DNA from: CAWATZ01 sp963784995
GTDB taxonomy: Bacteria; Planctomycetota; Planctomycetia; Gemmatales; Gemmataceae
DNA length: 64,000 nucleotides
Assembly (NCBI GenBank): GCA_963784995.1
Contig: CAWATZ010000012.1
Coordinates: forward strand, 248,001 to 312,000
Reading direction: 5' to 3'
Below the pieces are notes generated by a model. The model saw only the letters and a list, made by a program, of their open reading frames with translations, made no database searches and was not told the origin of the DNA. The first letter of the stretch is position 1, and every line of letters starts with the position of its first letter. The position numbers and the translations under genes were made by a program. Shown here one piece after another: positions 17,720 to 25,503 of this stretch.

Positions 17720-18691
17720 GTGTTGCGTCGCGATCTTGCTGGTCCGGTCAATGCTTCTTCCTCCACAGCCCCAACCGTGAGGCCACTGACGCCCGAAGCT
17801 TTTTTCAGCTCGTTCCCACGTCAGGACTTCCAGCGTGCGCTGTGTGGGTTCACCAGGCGAGCGGATACGGAGGTGGTGCTGGCGCTCCTGGTCCATGCTC
17901 GACCGCAGCGCATCCTGGAGATCGGCACGGCGGCCGGCCACATGACCGCCAACCTGACCGAGTGGAGCCCGGAATCCGCCCAGGTCTTCTCCCTGGGAGT
18001 CGTCGCCGACCTGGGGATCCCAACAAGCCAGGTGCAGCGCCACCAAGATCCGCCGCGCTCGGAGTTCGGCCGCTTCGCCAATCACTTCGGCAAGGTCCAC
18101 AAGGCGCTGTTCATCACGGCCGATTCGCTGCACTACGACTTTGACCGCCTGGCGCCTCTGGACTTCGTTTTCGTCGATGGGGCGCACGACCTGGAACACG
18201 TCCTCTCCGATTCGCTCAAGTCGTACCAGGCCCTCCGGCCGGGAGGCTATCTCGTCTGGCACGATTTCAACAGTCAGACTGCGTGGGTGGAAGTGCGGCA
18301 AGCACTGGAGAGGACGCCCTTCACGGAACCGATTTGCCACGTTGTGGGTACGGAAGTGGCGTTCCTGTGCAAGGAGTCTGCCGCAACCCCTCCCCCCAGC
18401 CCCCTCCCCGAAGCGGAGAGGGGGAGCAAGACAGATCGCCTCTGGCTCCCCTCCCCGCTTCGGGGAGGGATTGGGGGAGGGGTTGTGGACCATCCCCTCA
18501 GCATCGTCTGGGAAGGGGAGCAGACGGAGGTTCATTCCCTGGCGCTGGTCAACAGGGCCTTTTGCCAGGGTCTAATTGATCGCGGTCATGACGTTTTGCT
18601 TGGGACGCGCCAGAGGATCGAAAAGCGGCCGTCCACGTGCGGCACCGCTGGCCGCCGAATTTCACTCCACCGCCGCAGGGCCACTGGGTGA
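17720..18691 (+). CDS. Class I SAM methyltransferase, first module of a split glycosyltransferase gene
   Basis: The frame opens near 17672; GTG codons at 17714 and 17720 behind GGGAG are the likeliest starts. The first 200 residues are a Methyltransf_24-type domain: RILEIGTAAGHMTANLTEW (SAM-binding), PLDFVFVDGAHDLEHVL and PGGYLVWHDFN. A palindromic repeat then supplies a Pro/Gly-rich linker (18381-18488). HPLSIVWEGEQTEVHSLALV with NRAFCQGLIDRGHDVLL is the start of a GT4 glycosyltransferase. Homology leaves this frame near 18598, where one G appears missing from a G run, and continues in the frame below. The module probably methylates a sugar or glycan made by the following domains. Confidence 0.7.
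   Translation: MLRRDLAGPVNASSSTAPTVRPLTPEAFFSSFPRQDFQRALCGFTRRADTEVVLALLVHARPQRILEIGTAAGHMTANLTEWSPESAQVFSLGVVADLGIPTSQVQRHQDPPRSEFGRFANHFGKVHKALFITADSLHYDFDRLAPLDFVFVDGAHDLEHVLSDSLKSYQALRPGGYLVWHDFNSQTAWVEVRQALERTPFTEPICHVVGTEVAFLCKESAATPPPSPLPEAERGSKTDRLWLPSPLRGGIGGGVVDHPLSIVWEGEQTEVHSLALVNRAFCQGLIDRGHDVLLGTRQRIEKRPSTCGTAGRRISLHRRRATG
18381..18488. repeat. Palindromic repeat translated as linker inside the split glycosyltransferase
   Basis: Imperfect inverted repeat: arms about 18381-18427 and 18445-18488, both built of cccctcccc and gaagcgg/cgcttcgg blocks. The frame stays open across it, giving TPPPSPLPEAERGSKTDRLW then LPSPLRGGIGGGVV between the methyltransferase and GT4 domains. Similar cccctccc palindromes lie at 46668-46817. 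Confidence 0.8.
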
Positions 18692-20976
18692 TGATGCAGC
18701 CGTGGGAATACGGCAGCTTGCCGGCTTCCTGGGTGACGCCTCTGGCGACAATGGTCGATGAAATCTGGGCCAACACGCGCTACGTTCAGGATGTCTGCGT
18801 CCAGAGCGGCATCCCCGCGGACCGGGTCCATCTCGTCCCGCTGGGTGTGGATACCGCGGCCTTTTGTCCGGGCCGGCCGCCGTTTGCTTTGCAGACCCGC
18901 AAGACGTTCAAGTTCCTCTTTGTGGGCGGCACCATCTTCCGCAAAGGCATTGACGTCCTGCTCGATGCGTACGCGGCGGTCTTTCGCCGAAGCGATGACG
19001 TTTGCCTGGTGATCAAGGACATGGGAGTGGACACGTTTTATCAGGGGCAGACCGCCGAGGAACGGATTGCCCAGCTGCAAGGCCAGGCCGACGCCCCGGA
19101 AATCGAGTATTGGAACCAGACGCTGACAGCGGCGGAGATGGCCAGCCTGTACTGCTCGTGTGATTGTCTGGTCCACCCCTGCCGGGGAGAAGGGTTCGGG
19201 CTGCCGGTCGCGGAAGCGATGTCGTGTGGGCTGCCGGCCATCGTCACCGGCATGGGGGCGGTCCTCGACTTCTGCAATGACGCCAATGCGTTCCTCATCC
19301 CCGCTCAGAAACGTTACTTTTCCAGCAACCGCGTGGGGGACATTGAAACGGTAGACCGTCCCTGGCTGGCCGAGCCCAATGCGCAGGCGGTCCGCCATCA
19401 CATGCAAGAGGCCGTGAGGCATCCCGAGCAAGTACGCCAAAAAGGCGAGGCGGCATGCAGCCACGTACGCCAGCACTTCCGCTGGGAACAGGCGGTTGCC
19501 GCCGCGGAACGGCGGCTGCTGGCCCTGCGCGAGCAACCCATTCGCCGGCAGCAATGCCAGGCGACAGGAGCTGCGACTCAACCAACCCGGAATGTTACTC
19601 AAGGGGCCACGGTGTCGCTGTGCATGATCGTCAAGAACGGGGCCAGCCAGCTGGGGAAATGCCTGGCGTCGGTTCGCGACCTCGTCCACGAGATGATCGT
19701 GGTGGACACCGGCTCGGCGGATGAGACAAAGCAGGTCGCCCAGGCCCACGGGGCCAAAGTGTTTGACTTTGAGTGGGTAGACAGCTTCGCCGCAGCGCGG
19801 AACGAGAGCTTGCGCCACGCCACGGGCGAATGGATCTTCTGGCTGGATGCCGACGAGCATCTCGATGAAGAGAACCGCACCCGGCTGCGCGCCCTGTTCC
19901 AGGGCCTGGGGCAAGAGAACGCGGCCTACGTCATGCGGCAGTTCTCTCCCCTGGCGGATGGGCCGCATGCAGCAGCCCAGGTCGATCAGGTGCGTCTGTT
20001 CCGCAATCATCCCGGCAACCGCTGGGAGTATCGCGTCCACGAGCAGATCCTGCCGGCCGTGCGGCGGCAAGGCGGCGACCTTCGGCACACTGAGGTGGTG
20101 ATCGCTCACAGCGGCTTTGCCGACCCGGCCACGCAGCAGTCGAAGATCGCCCGCAACTTACGGCTCCTGGAGCAAGAACTGGCGGATGCGCCTGACGACG
20201 CCTTTGTCCTGTACAACCTTGGGGCCGTCGCAGGCACCGACGGCCGGCCCGCACAGGCCCTCGACTATCTGCGCCGGAGCCTGGCCCAGTCACGCCCCGG
20301 CGATACGCTCATCGGCAAGCTGCACGCCCTGATCGTCCGGACCCACCATCAGCAGGGGCAGCGGAACGAAGCGCTGGCTGCTTGCCGGGCCGGGCGAGCC
20401 GCGGTGCCGCAGGATGCCGAGCTGCTGTTCTGGGAGGCGATCCTGCGCCGCGAAAGCAAGGACCTGGAGGGGGCCACGGCCTGCCTGGTGCAGGTCCTCC
20501 AGGGCCCGGAGGAGAGGTCCTTTACCGCGGCAGACGCGGGGTTGCGCGGCTATCGGACACGCAACCTGCTGGGCGAGATTTACCGGGAGCAGGACCGTGC
20601 GGCCGAGGCGGAATCGCAGTGGCGGGCCGCGGCGGCGGAGTGCCCGAACTTCACGGCGGTCTGGCGCAACCTGGCCGAATTGTTCCTGGGGCAAGGCCGC
20701 TGGCAAGAGCTGGACCAGGCTGCCGAGCAATTGCAGGCGGACCCCCAAAGCGCCCTGGATGGGGCGGTCCTGCGGGCGCGAGGTTGTCTGGCGCAAGGAG
20801 TTCCCGGCCGCACGCCAGCTCCTGGAAGATACGATTGCCAGGGCGCCGCAAGCGGTCTGGCCGCACGTCCTCCTCAGCCACGTCCTTCTTCAGGAAGGGA
20901 AGGACCTGGCCGGGGCGGAACGAGTGCTGCGGAAGGTGCTGGAACTGGAACCAGGTCACGCCCAGGCACGGCATAA
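18637..20976 (+). CDS. GT4 + GT2 glycosyltransferase with TPRs (second segment)
   Basis: In frame from about 18601. First comes a GT-B glycosyltransferase (GT4): WANTRYVQDVCVQSGIPADR, FLFVGGTIFRKGIDVLLDAY and GEGFGLPVAEAMSCGLPAIV, whose glutamates bind the nucleotide sugar. A GT-A family 2 domain of the SunS/beta-4-glucosyltransferase type starts at 19609: VSLCMIVKN, MIVVDTGSADETK and GEWIFWLDADEHLDEEN (DxD metal site). A TPR run follows from about 20160. Homology ends at 20791; the remaining residues to the stop at 20976 are out of frame. Two bases of a GC dinucleotide run appear missing there (expected LARKEF). Confidence 0.75.
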   Translation: MRHRWPPNFTPPPQGHWVMMQPWEYGSLPASWVTPLATMVDEIWANTRYVQDVCVQSGIPADRVHLVPLGVDTAAFCPGRPPFALQTRKTFKFLFVGGTIFRKGIDVLLDAYAAVFRRSDDVCLVIKDMGVDTFYQGQTAEERIAQLQGQADAPEIEYWNQTLTAAEMASLYCSCDCLVHPCRGEGFGLPVAEAMSCGLPAIVTGMGAVLDFCNDANAFLIPAQKRYFSSNRVGDIETVDRPWLAEPNAQAVRHHMQEAVRHPEQVRQKGEAACSHVRQHFRWEQAVAAAERRLLALREQPIRRQQCQATGAATQPTRNVTQGATVSLCMIVKNGASQLGKCLASVRDLVHEMIVVDTGSADETKQVAQAHGAKVFDFEWVDSFAAARNESLRHATGEWIFWLDADEHLDEENRTRLRALFQGLGQENAAYVMRQFSPLADGPHAAAQVDQVRLFRNHPGNRWEYRVHEQILPAVRRQGGDLRHTEVVIAHSGFADPATQQSKIARNLRLLEQELADAPDDAFVLYNLGAVAGTDGRPAQALDYLRRSLAQSRPGDTLIGKLHALIVRTHHQQGQRNEALAACRAGRAAVPQDAELLFWEAILRRESKDLEGATACLVQVLQGPEERSFTAADAGLRGYRTRNLLGEIYREQDRAAEAESQWRAAAAECPNFTAVWRNLAELFLGQGRWQELDQAAEQLQADPQSALDGAVLRARGCLAQGVPGRTPAPGRYDCQGAASGLAARPPQPRPSSGREGPGRGGTSAAEGAGTGTRSRPGTA

Positions 20977-22276
20977 CCTGGATCTGTTGCTGCGCAATCA
21001 AGCGGCGCACAAGGCTTCGGATCGCCCCCGTGTGTCGTTGTGCATGATTGTCAAGAACGAGGAACACAACTTGCCGGCCTGTCTGGGATCGATCCGCGAC
21101 CTGGTCGATGAAATGATCGTTGTGGACACGGGATCGACCGATCGGACCCGGGAAATCGCCGCGCGTTTCGGCGCCAGGGTCCACGATTTTGCCTGGGTAG
21201 ACGATTTCAGCGCCGCCCGCAACGAAAGCAAACGCCTGGCCACGGGCGAGTGGATCTTCTGGCTGGACGCCGACGAGCATCTCGATGAAGAGAACCGCCA
21301 GAAACTCCGCGTCCTTTTCGCCGGGCTCAAGGACGAGAACGCGGCTTTCGTGGTGAAACTGCACTCGCCGAAGAGCAATGGTTCCGCTGTCCGGGTCAAT
21401 TACGTGCGGATCTTCCGCAATCATCCCCTCGTCTGCTGGGAAAATCGGATCCACGAACAGATCATGCCCAGTCTGCAGCGCCTTGGGGCCAAGCTCCACT
21501 GGACGGAGGTGGTTATTGAACACAGCGGCTATCAGGATCAAAGTGTGTTGGACGTCAAGTGGCAGCGAAACCTTGCGCTGCTGGAGCGCGAAGTGCAGGA
21601 ACGTCCCGACCAGGTGTTGTCCCTGTACTATCTCGGCCTGGCGCGTCTGGAACAGGACCGGCCCGCCGATGCCCTGCTGCTCCTGCAGCGCTGCCTGGAT
21701 AAGGGCCAGGCGGGGGAAAACACCGCACGCAATGTCCACGTCTTGCTGGCCCGGTGTCACCGGCGCTTGAATCAGCCAGAGGAGGCCCTGCGCGTTTGCC
21801 AGACGGGACGGAAGACTTTCCCGACTGACCCCGAGCTGCTCTTCGTCGAGGCCGAGCTGAGGACCGAACGCGGCGAGCATGCCGAGGCGGAGCAGTGTCT
21901 GCGAGCCTTGCTGCAATCGCAGGATGCCGAGTATTTCGGGGTCGTCGATGCCGGACTGCGCAGCCACAAGGCCAGACACAACCTGGCTCTGGCCTTGATG
22001 CGGCAAGGAAAGCACCAGGAGGCAGAAGCGGAATGGCAGACGGCCTTGCAAGAGTGCCCGGGCTTTGTCCCGGCATGGGTGGCCCTCGGGGAACTGTACC
22101 TGACGCAGAAACGCCGGAAGGACCTGGACCGGGTCGTGAACCATCTGGAAGCGTTGCCCGGGGATGGGCCGTTGCACGCCGACCTGTTGCGGGCGCGCTC
22201 GTGCCTGGCGAACCGCAAGTGGGCGGCGGCCCGCCGAGTGGTGGAACAGGCCATCTCGCGGGCGCCGAGGCGCTGA
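20792..22276 (+). CDS. GT2 glycosyltransferase with TPRs (third segment)
   Basis: Continues the preceding segment after the apparent 2-base loss at 20792 (RKEFPAARQLLEDTIARAP). A short TPR tail leads to a second GT2 domain from 21028: VSLCMIVKNEEHNLPACLGS, DEMIVVDTGSTDRTREIAAR and EWIFWLDADEHLDEENRQK. A second TPR block follows (about 21570-22270, LYYLGLARLEQDRPADALLL). It ends QAISRAPRR-stop at 22276, where one C seems to be missing; the restored frame reads AISRAPEALMPRV. The order of parts matches segments two and four, showing module duplication. Confidence 0.72.
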   Translation, partial: RKEFPAARQLLEDTIARAPQAVWPHVLLSHVLLQEGKDLAGAERVLRKVLELEPGHAQARHNLDLLLRNQAAHKASDRPRVSLCMIVKNEEHNLPACLGSIRDLVDEMIVVDTGSTDRTREIAARFGARVHDFAWVDDFSAARNESKRLATGEWIFWLDADEHLDEENRQKLRVLFAGLKDENAAFVVKLHSPKSNGSAVRVNYVRIFRNHPLVCWENRIHEQIMPSLQRLGAKLHWTEVVIEHSGYQDQSVLDVKWQRNLALLEREVQERPDQVLSLYYLGLARLEQDRPADALLLLQRCLDKGQAGENTARNVHVLLARCHRRLNQPEEALRVCQTGRKTFPTDPELLFVEAELRTERGEHAEAEQCLRALLQSQDAEYFGVVDAGLRSHKARHNLALALMRQGKHQEAEAEWQTALQECPGFVPAWVALGELYLTQKRRKDLDRVVNHLEALPGDGPLHADLLRARSCLANRKWAAARRVVEQAISRAPRR

Positions 22277-23922
22277 TGCCGCGTGTGCTGCTGTGCCAGG
22301 CCTTGTTGCGAGAAGGAAAGGACTGGGCGGCGGCCGAGCGTGCCCTGCGCGACGTGCTGGCCCTGGAACCCGAACACGTCGAGGCACGCCACGACCTGGC
22401 CTTGCTCCTGGAGGAGCAAGGGCGGCCAACGGCGGAGACGGCCGATCTGCCGGTCGTTGTTGCACCCCCAAAGTCCACCAGGCGACCCAAAGTTTCACTC
22501 TGCCTGATCGTGAAGAACGAGGAGCGGAACTTGCCCGCTTGCCTGGCCTCTGCGGCCGACCTGGCGGATGAGCTGATCGTCGTGGACACCGGCTCGGACG
22601 ATGCCACAAAGCAGATCGCCGCCCGCTTCGGCGCCAGGGTCTTTGACTTTGCCTGGGTGGACAGCTTTGCCGCGGCGCGGAATGAAACCCTTCGCCATGC
22701 CACCGGAGAATGGATTTTCTGGCTCGACGCCGATGACCGTGTTGATCAGCCGAACCGTACTCGGCTCCGCGCCCTCTTCGCCAACCTGCCGGCCGAGAAG
22801 GTGGCTGCCTGCGTCATGAAGTGCGTTTGCTTGCCCGACCCGGAGACCGGCCAGGCCACCGAGGTCGATCACGTCCGCCTCTTTCGGAACCGTCCCGGGC
22901 TGTGCTGGGAACACCGCGTCCACGAGCAGATCCTCCCCAGCATCCGCCGTCTGGGAGGCGACGTTGTGCTGACCGGCGTGCGCATCCAGCACACCGGCTA
23001 CCAGGATCGGGCTGTCCGGGAACGTAAACTCCAGCGTGACCTGCGCTTGCTGAAGCTGGAAGAGGCCGAACAGCCCGAACACCCTTTCACCCTGTTCAAC
23101 CTCGGCCAGGTCTACCAGGAACTGGGCCAGGCCACGCAAGCCCTGGACTGCTTCCGGCGGAGCCTGGAACGCTCACGTCCGACCGACTCGATCGTCCGCA
23201 AGCTGTACGCCTTGCTGGCCCAGGGGCATCGGGCGCTGGGGCAGCATCAGGAGGCGCTGGCCACGTGCCAGAAAGGTTTGCGCGATTGCCCCGACGATGC
23301 CGAGCTGCTGTTCCGGGAAGGGGTGGCGCGGACCGACCTGGGTGATTGGCAAGGTGCGGCGGCCTGCCTGGAGCGGCTCTTGCAGACGCCGCCGGGCGCC
23401 TACCTGGGCAGTTTCGTGCCTGACATTCGAGGGCATCTCGCACGCCACAATCTGGCCGAGGTGTATCGAAGCATGGGCCGGCTGGAGGATGCCGAAACGC
23501 AATGGCGCAAGGTGCTGGCCGAGCGGCCCGGTTACGCTCCAGCCCTGCAGGGCCTGGTGGGGGTCTGCTTGCGCCGGGGCCGGCTGGCTGAGGTCGAGGG
23601 TCTGCTCAAGCACCTCGAGGCGCAGCCTGAAGCCAGGATGGAAGGGACGGTCCTGCGAGCCCGCTTGCACCTGGCACGCAAGGAATATGCGGAAGCCTGC
23701 CGGCTTCTGGAGGGGGTCATTGTCGAGCATCCCAGGGCGCTCTGGCCGCGTGTCATCCTGACGCATGTCCTCTTGCAGGAGGGACGCGATTGGCCCGGGG
23801 CCGAACAGGCGCTGCGGGCGGTCCTGGAGCTGGATCCGCAGCATCGGGAAGCGAGCCGCAACCTGGCTCTGCTGCTGCGGGACCAGCGTCGGAATGGCGA
23901 TCAGACCAGGGAATGCACCTGA
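22276..23922 (+). CDS. GT2 glycosyltransferase with TPRs (fourth segment)
   Basis: From ATG 22276, MPRVLLCQALLREGKDW is the TPR tail of the previous module. The third GT2 domain starts at 22489: VSLCLIVKNEERNLPACLAS, LIVVDTGSDDATKQIAARFG and GEWIFWLDADDRVDQPNRTR. Then TPRs run to the end (LFNLGQVYQELGQATQALDC, LARHNLAEVYRSMGRLEDAE, ILTHVLLQEGRDWPGAEQAL). The stop at 23922 is 8 bp from the convergent DUF1559 gene. With segments one to three this makes one polypeptide of about 2,060 residues if the three indels are corrected. Confidence 0.75.
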   Translation: MPRVLLCQALLREGKDWAAAERALRDVLALEPEHVEARHDLALLLEEQGRPTAETADLPVVVAPPKSTRRPKVSLCLIVKNEERNLPACLASAADLADELIVVDTGSDDATKQIAARFGARVFDFAWVDSFAAARNETLRHATGEWIFWLDADDRVDQPNRTRLRALFANLPAEKVAACVMKCVCLPDPETGQATEVDHVRLFRNRPGLCWEHRVHEQILPSIRRLGGDVVLTGVRIQHTGYQDRAVRERKLQRDLRLLKLEEAEQPEHPFTLFNLGQVYQELGQATQALDCFRRSLERSRPTDSIVRKLYALLAQGHRALGQHQEALATCQKGLRDCPDDAELLFREGVARTDLGDWQGAAACLERLLQTPPGAYLGSFVPDIRGHLARHNLAEVYRSMGRLEDAETQWRKVLAERPGYAPALQGLVGVCLRRGRLAEVEGLLKHLEAQPEARMEGTVLRARLHLARKEYAEACRLLEGVIVEHPRALWPRVILTHVLLQEGRDWPGAEQALRAVLELDPQHREASRNLALLLRDQRRNGDQTRECT

Positions 23923-23930
23923 TCCAGCGG

Positions 23931-24863
23931 TCAATAATGGCCCACAGGATCGTTCGCCTCGGCCGTGCCCAGCGCTTGCCAGGTGGCCCGAGTGACGGAG
24001 TTGGAGACAAAGCGCACCGAGCCATCCGCCAGCGCGACGTTGACGCCATTGATGTGCCGGCTGCGCGAGAACATGATCTCGCCATCGGCTGGCCCGGTGC
24101 CGTTGCAGGGCGGATTGGGAGCGCCGGCATCGCAATACCCCCCCTCCATGTAGTCCGGGCAAGGTCGTGTTGGGCACGTCCAGCGTGACAATGCCGGAAG
24201 CCGGCCCCCACCAGGCAAAGCCACGCAGGTCCTTGCGCTGGCCCTGGATGACCTCGGCCAGGAGCAGCGTATTGCTGGTGCCGTCGGTGACGTGGGTCAC
24301 TGGATAGCCGATGTTGACTCCAAAGGGCGCCTGACCGAAAGTGGTGCTGATGCCCTGATAAGTGACGGTGGGGTCCTGGTAGAGGTCCGTATTGCCGAAA
24401 TTGACCGCGTAGTTGTGCGACGTCAAGCCGCCGATGGGGGCGTTCGGGTTGTCGCTCGGGCAAGTCGCTCCTTCATGCGCTTCTGGTGACTGCCGTGTTC
24501 GGCGCTGCTGCATAGCGCGGACCCATGCTTCAGTCCGCCGTAATTGGTGTACATCTGGAAGAGCGACGTTTGTTCGATGTAGGGCAAGATGGGGAGCATC
24601 CAGGTGCCCCAGCAGCAGTAAAAGTCGCCGTGATTCACGGTGCCGGGGGACATGCCGGCCGGGAAGGAGTGGTTGGCGTCATGGTAGCCGTGCATCGCCA
24701 GGGCCAGCTGTTTGAGATTGTTTTCGCACTGGGTCTTGGCCGCGGCTTCGCGGACTTTCTGGACGGCCGGAAGCAGCAGGCCGATCAGAATGGCGATGAT
24801 GGCAATGACCACCAACAGTTCAATCAGCGTGAAGCCGGAACGCTTGCGGGTCGCGTGAATCAT
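23931..24863 (-). CDS. DUF1559 (SBP_bac_10) prepilin-like protein, frame broken twice
   Basis: ATG at 24863 behind GGAGGA. The N-terminus GFTLIELLVVIAIIAILIGL is a type IV prepilin-like methylation/membrane segment, followed by LPAVQKVREAAAKTQCENNL, the DUF1559 hallmark. The frame must shift near 24462 to reach CPSDNPNAPIGGLTSHNYAV and again near 24160 to reach DYMEGGYCDAGAPNPPCNGT. The C-terminus has the expected HINGVNVALADGSVRFVSNS. The first shift fits loss of one G, the second gain of one G. Proteins of this family are numerous in planctomycetes; they are exported via a type II-like route, with unknown role. The companion lipoprotein gene lies just upstream. Confidence 0.8.
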
Positions 24864-25311
24864 GGTTCCTCCCAACAAAGGTGCAACGAGCCCGAGGTCA
24901 TGCGGCCCGTGAACAACTTAAACGAGTCGAAGTTGAATTCGCGTTTCCCTGTGGCCGTCACGTCGATCATCTGGCTGGTCGTGGAGAGTTCTCTGCCTCG
25001 GCGTGGGCCCCCTGGGCGAGCTGCTGGCGTCCGCGGGATTGCTCTTGCGCATGGACACTTGATACTTGCCTGGAACCAGTCCCTTGTCGGCCGACAGCTC
25101 GTACTTGCCACCGCGACCACGGCGACTTCCATGGTTCCCCCGGTTTTGCTCTCGGGAATGAAATGTGAGCGTTCCCTCCTCCAGAGGAGCATTCTTGTAA
25201 GTAACCGTTCCCTGGATGGGGATTCGGGGAGGTGGGCTCACCGCAGCCGACGACAAGGCACAGCAGGGCGAAAAGGAGAGGCGTCAGCGTTCGCTCAAAC
25301 CACGGTGCCAT
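24860..25311 (-). pseudogene. Small lipoprotein (planctomycete carboxypeptidase-regulatory-like), multiple frameshifts
   Basis: An ATG at 25311 begins a lipoprotein signal, TPLLFALLCLVVGCGEP (lipobox LVVGC). The familiar body is spread over the other two frames: PPRIPIQGTVTYKNAPLEEG then TLTF; SKTGGTMEVAVV; GGKYELSADKGLVPGKYQVS; and TSQMIDVTATGKREFNFD at the end. At least four indels would be needed in about 430 bases, far more than in neighbouring genes. Genes of this type regularly precede a DUF1559 gene, as here. It may be a decaying gene or a locally poor consensus. Confidence 0.6.
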
Positions 25312-25503
25312 CTCAACAGCCTTCTTGGGACACGTCCGAGTCGGTTACAGGTGGGTTCGCATAAGTCTGATTATCCCGCAAGAAAGTCGGTTGTCAAGAA
25401 TGATTAACAGCGTTGGGAAGAAAAGTCGAGTGGCTGTGCGGCAGCCCGCCGGTAACGGCCGCGGCCAATACCGGCGGGCTGACGCCGCCGCTCGCTTCCG
25501 GGA

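Noticed and set aside
20651..22609. A 652-codon minus-strand frame opposite the glycosyltransferase
   Set aside because: The plus strand carries clear GT2 and TPR motifs; the antisense product has no recognisable fold.
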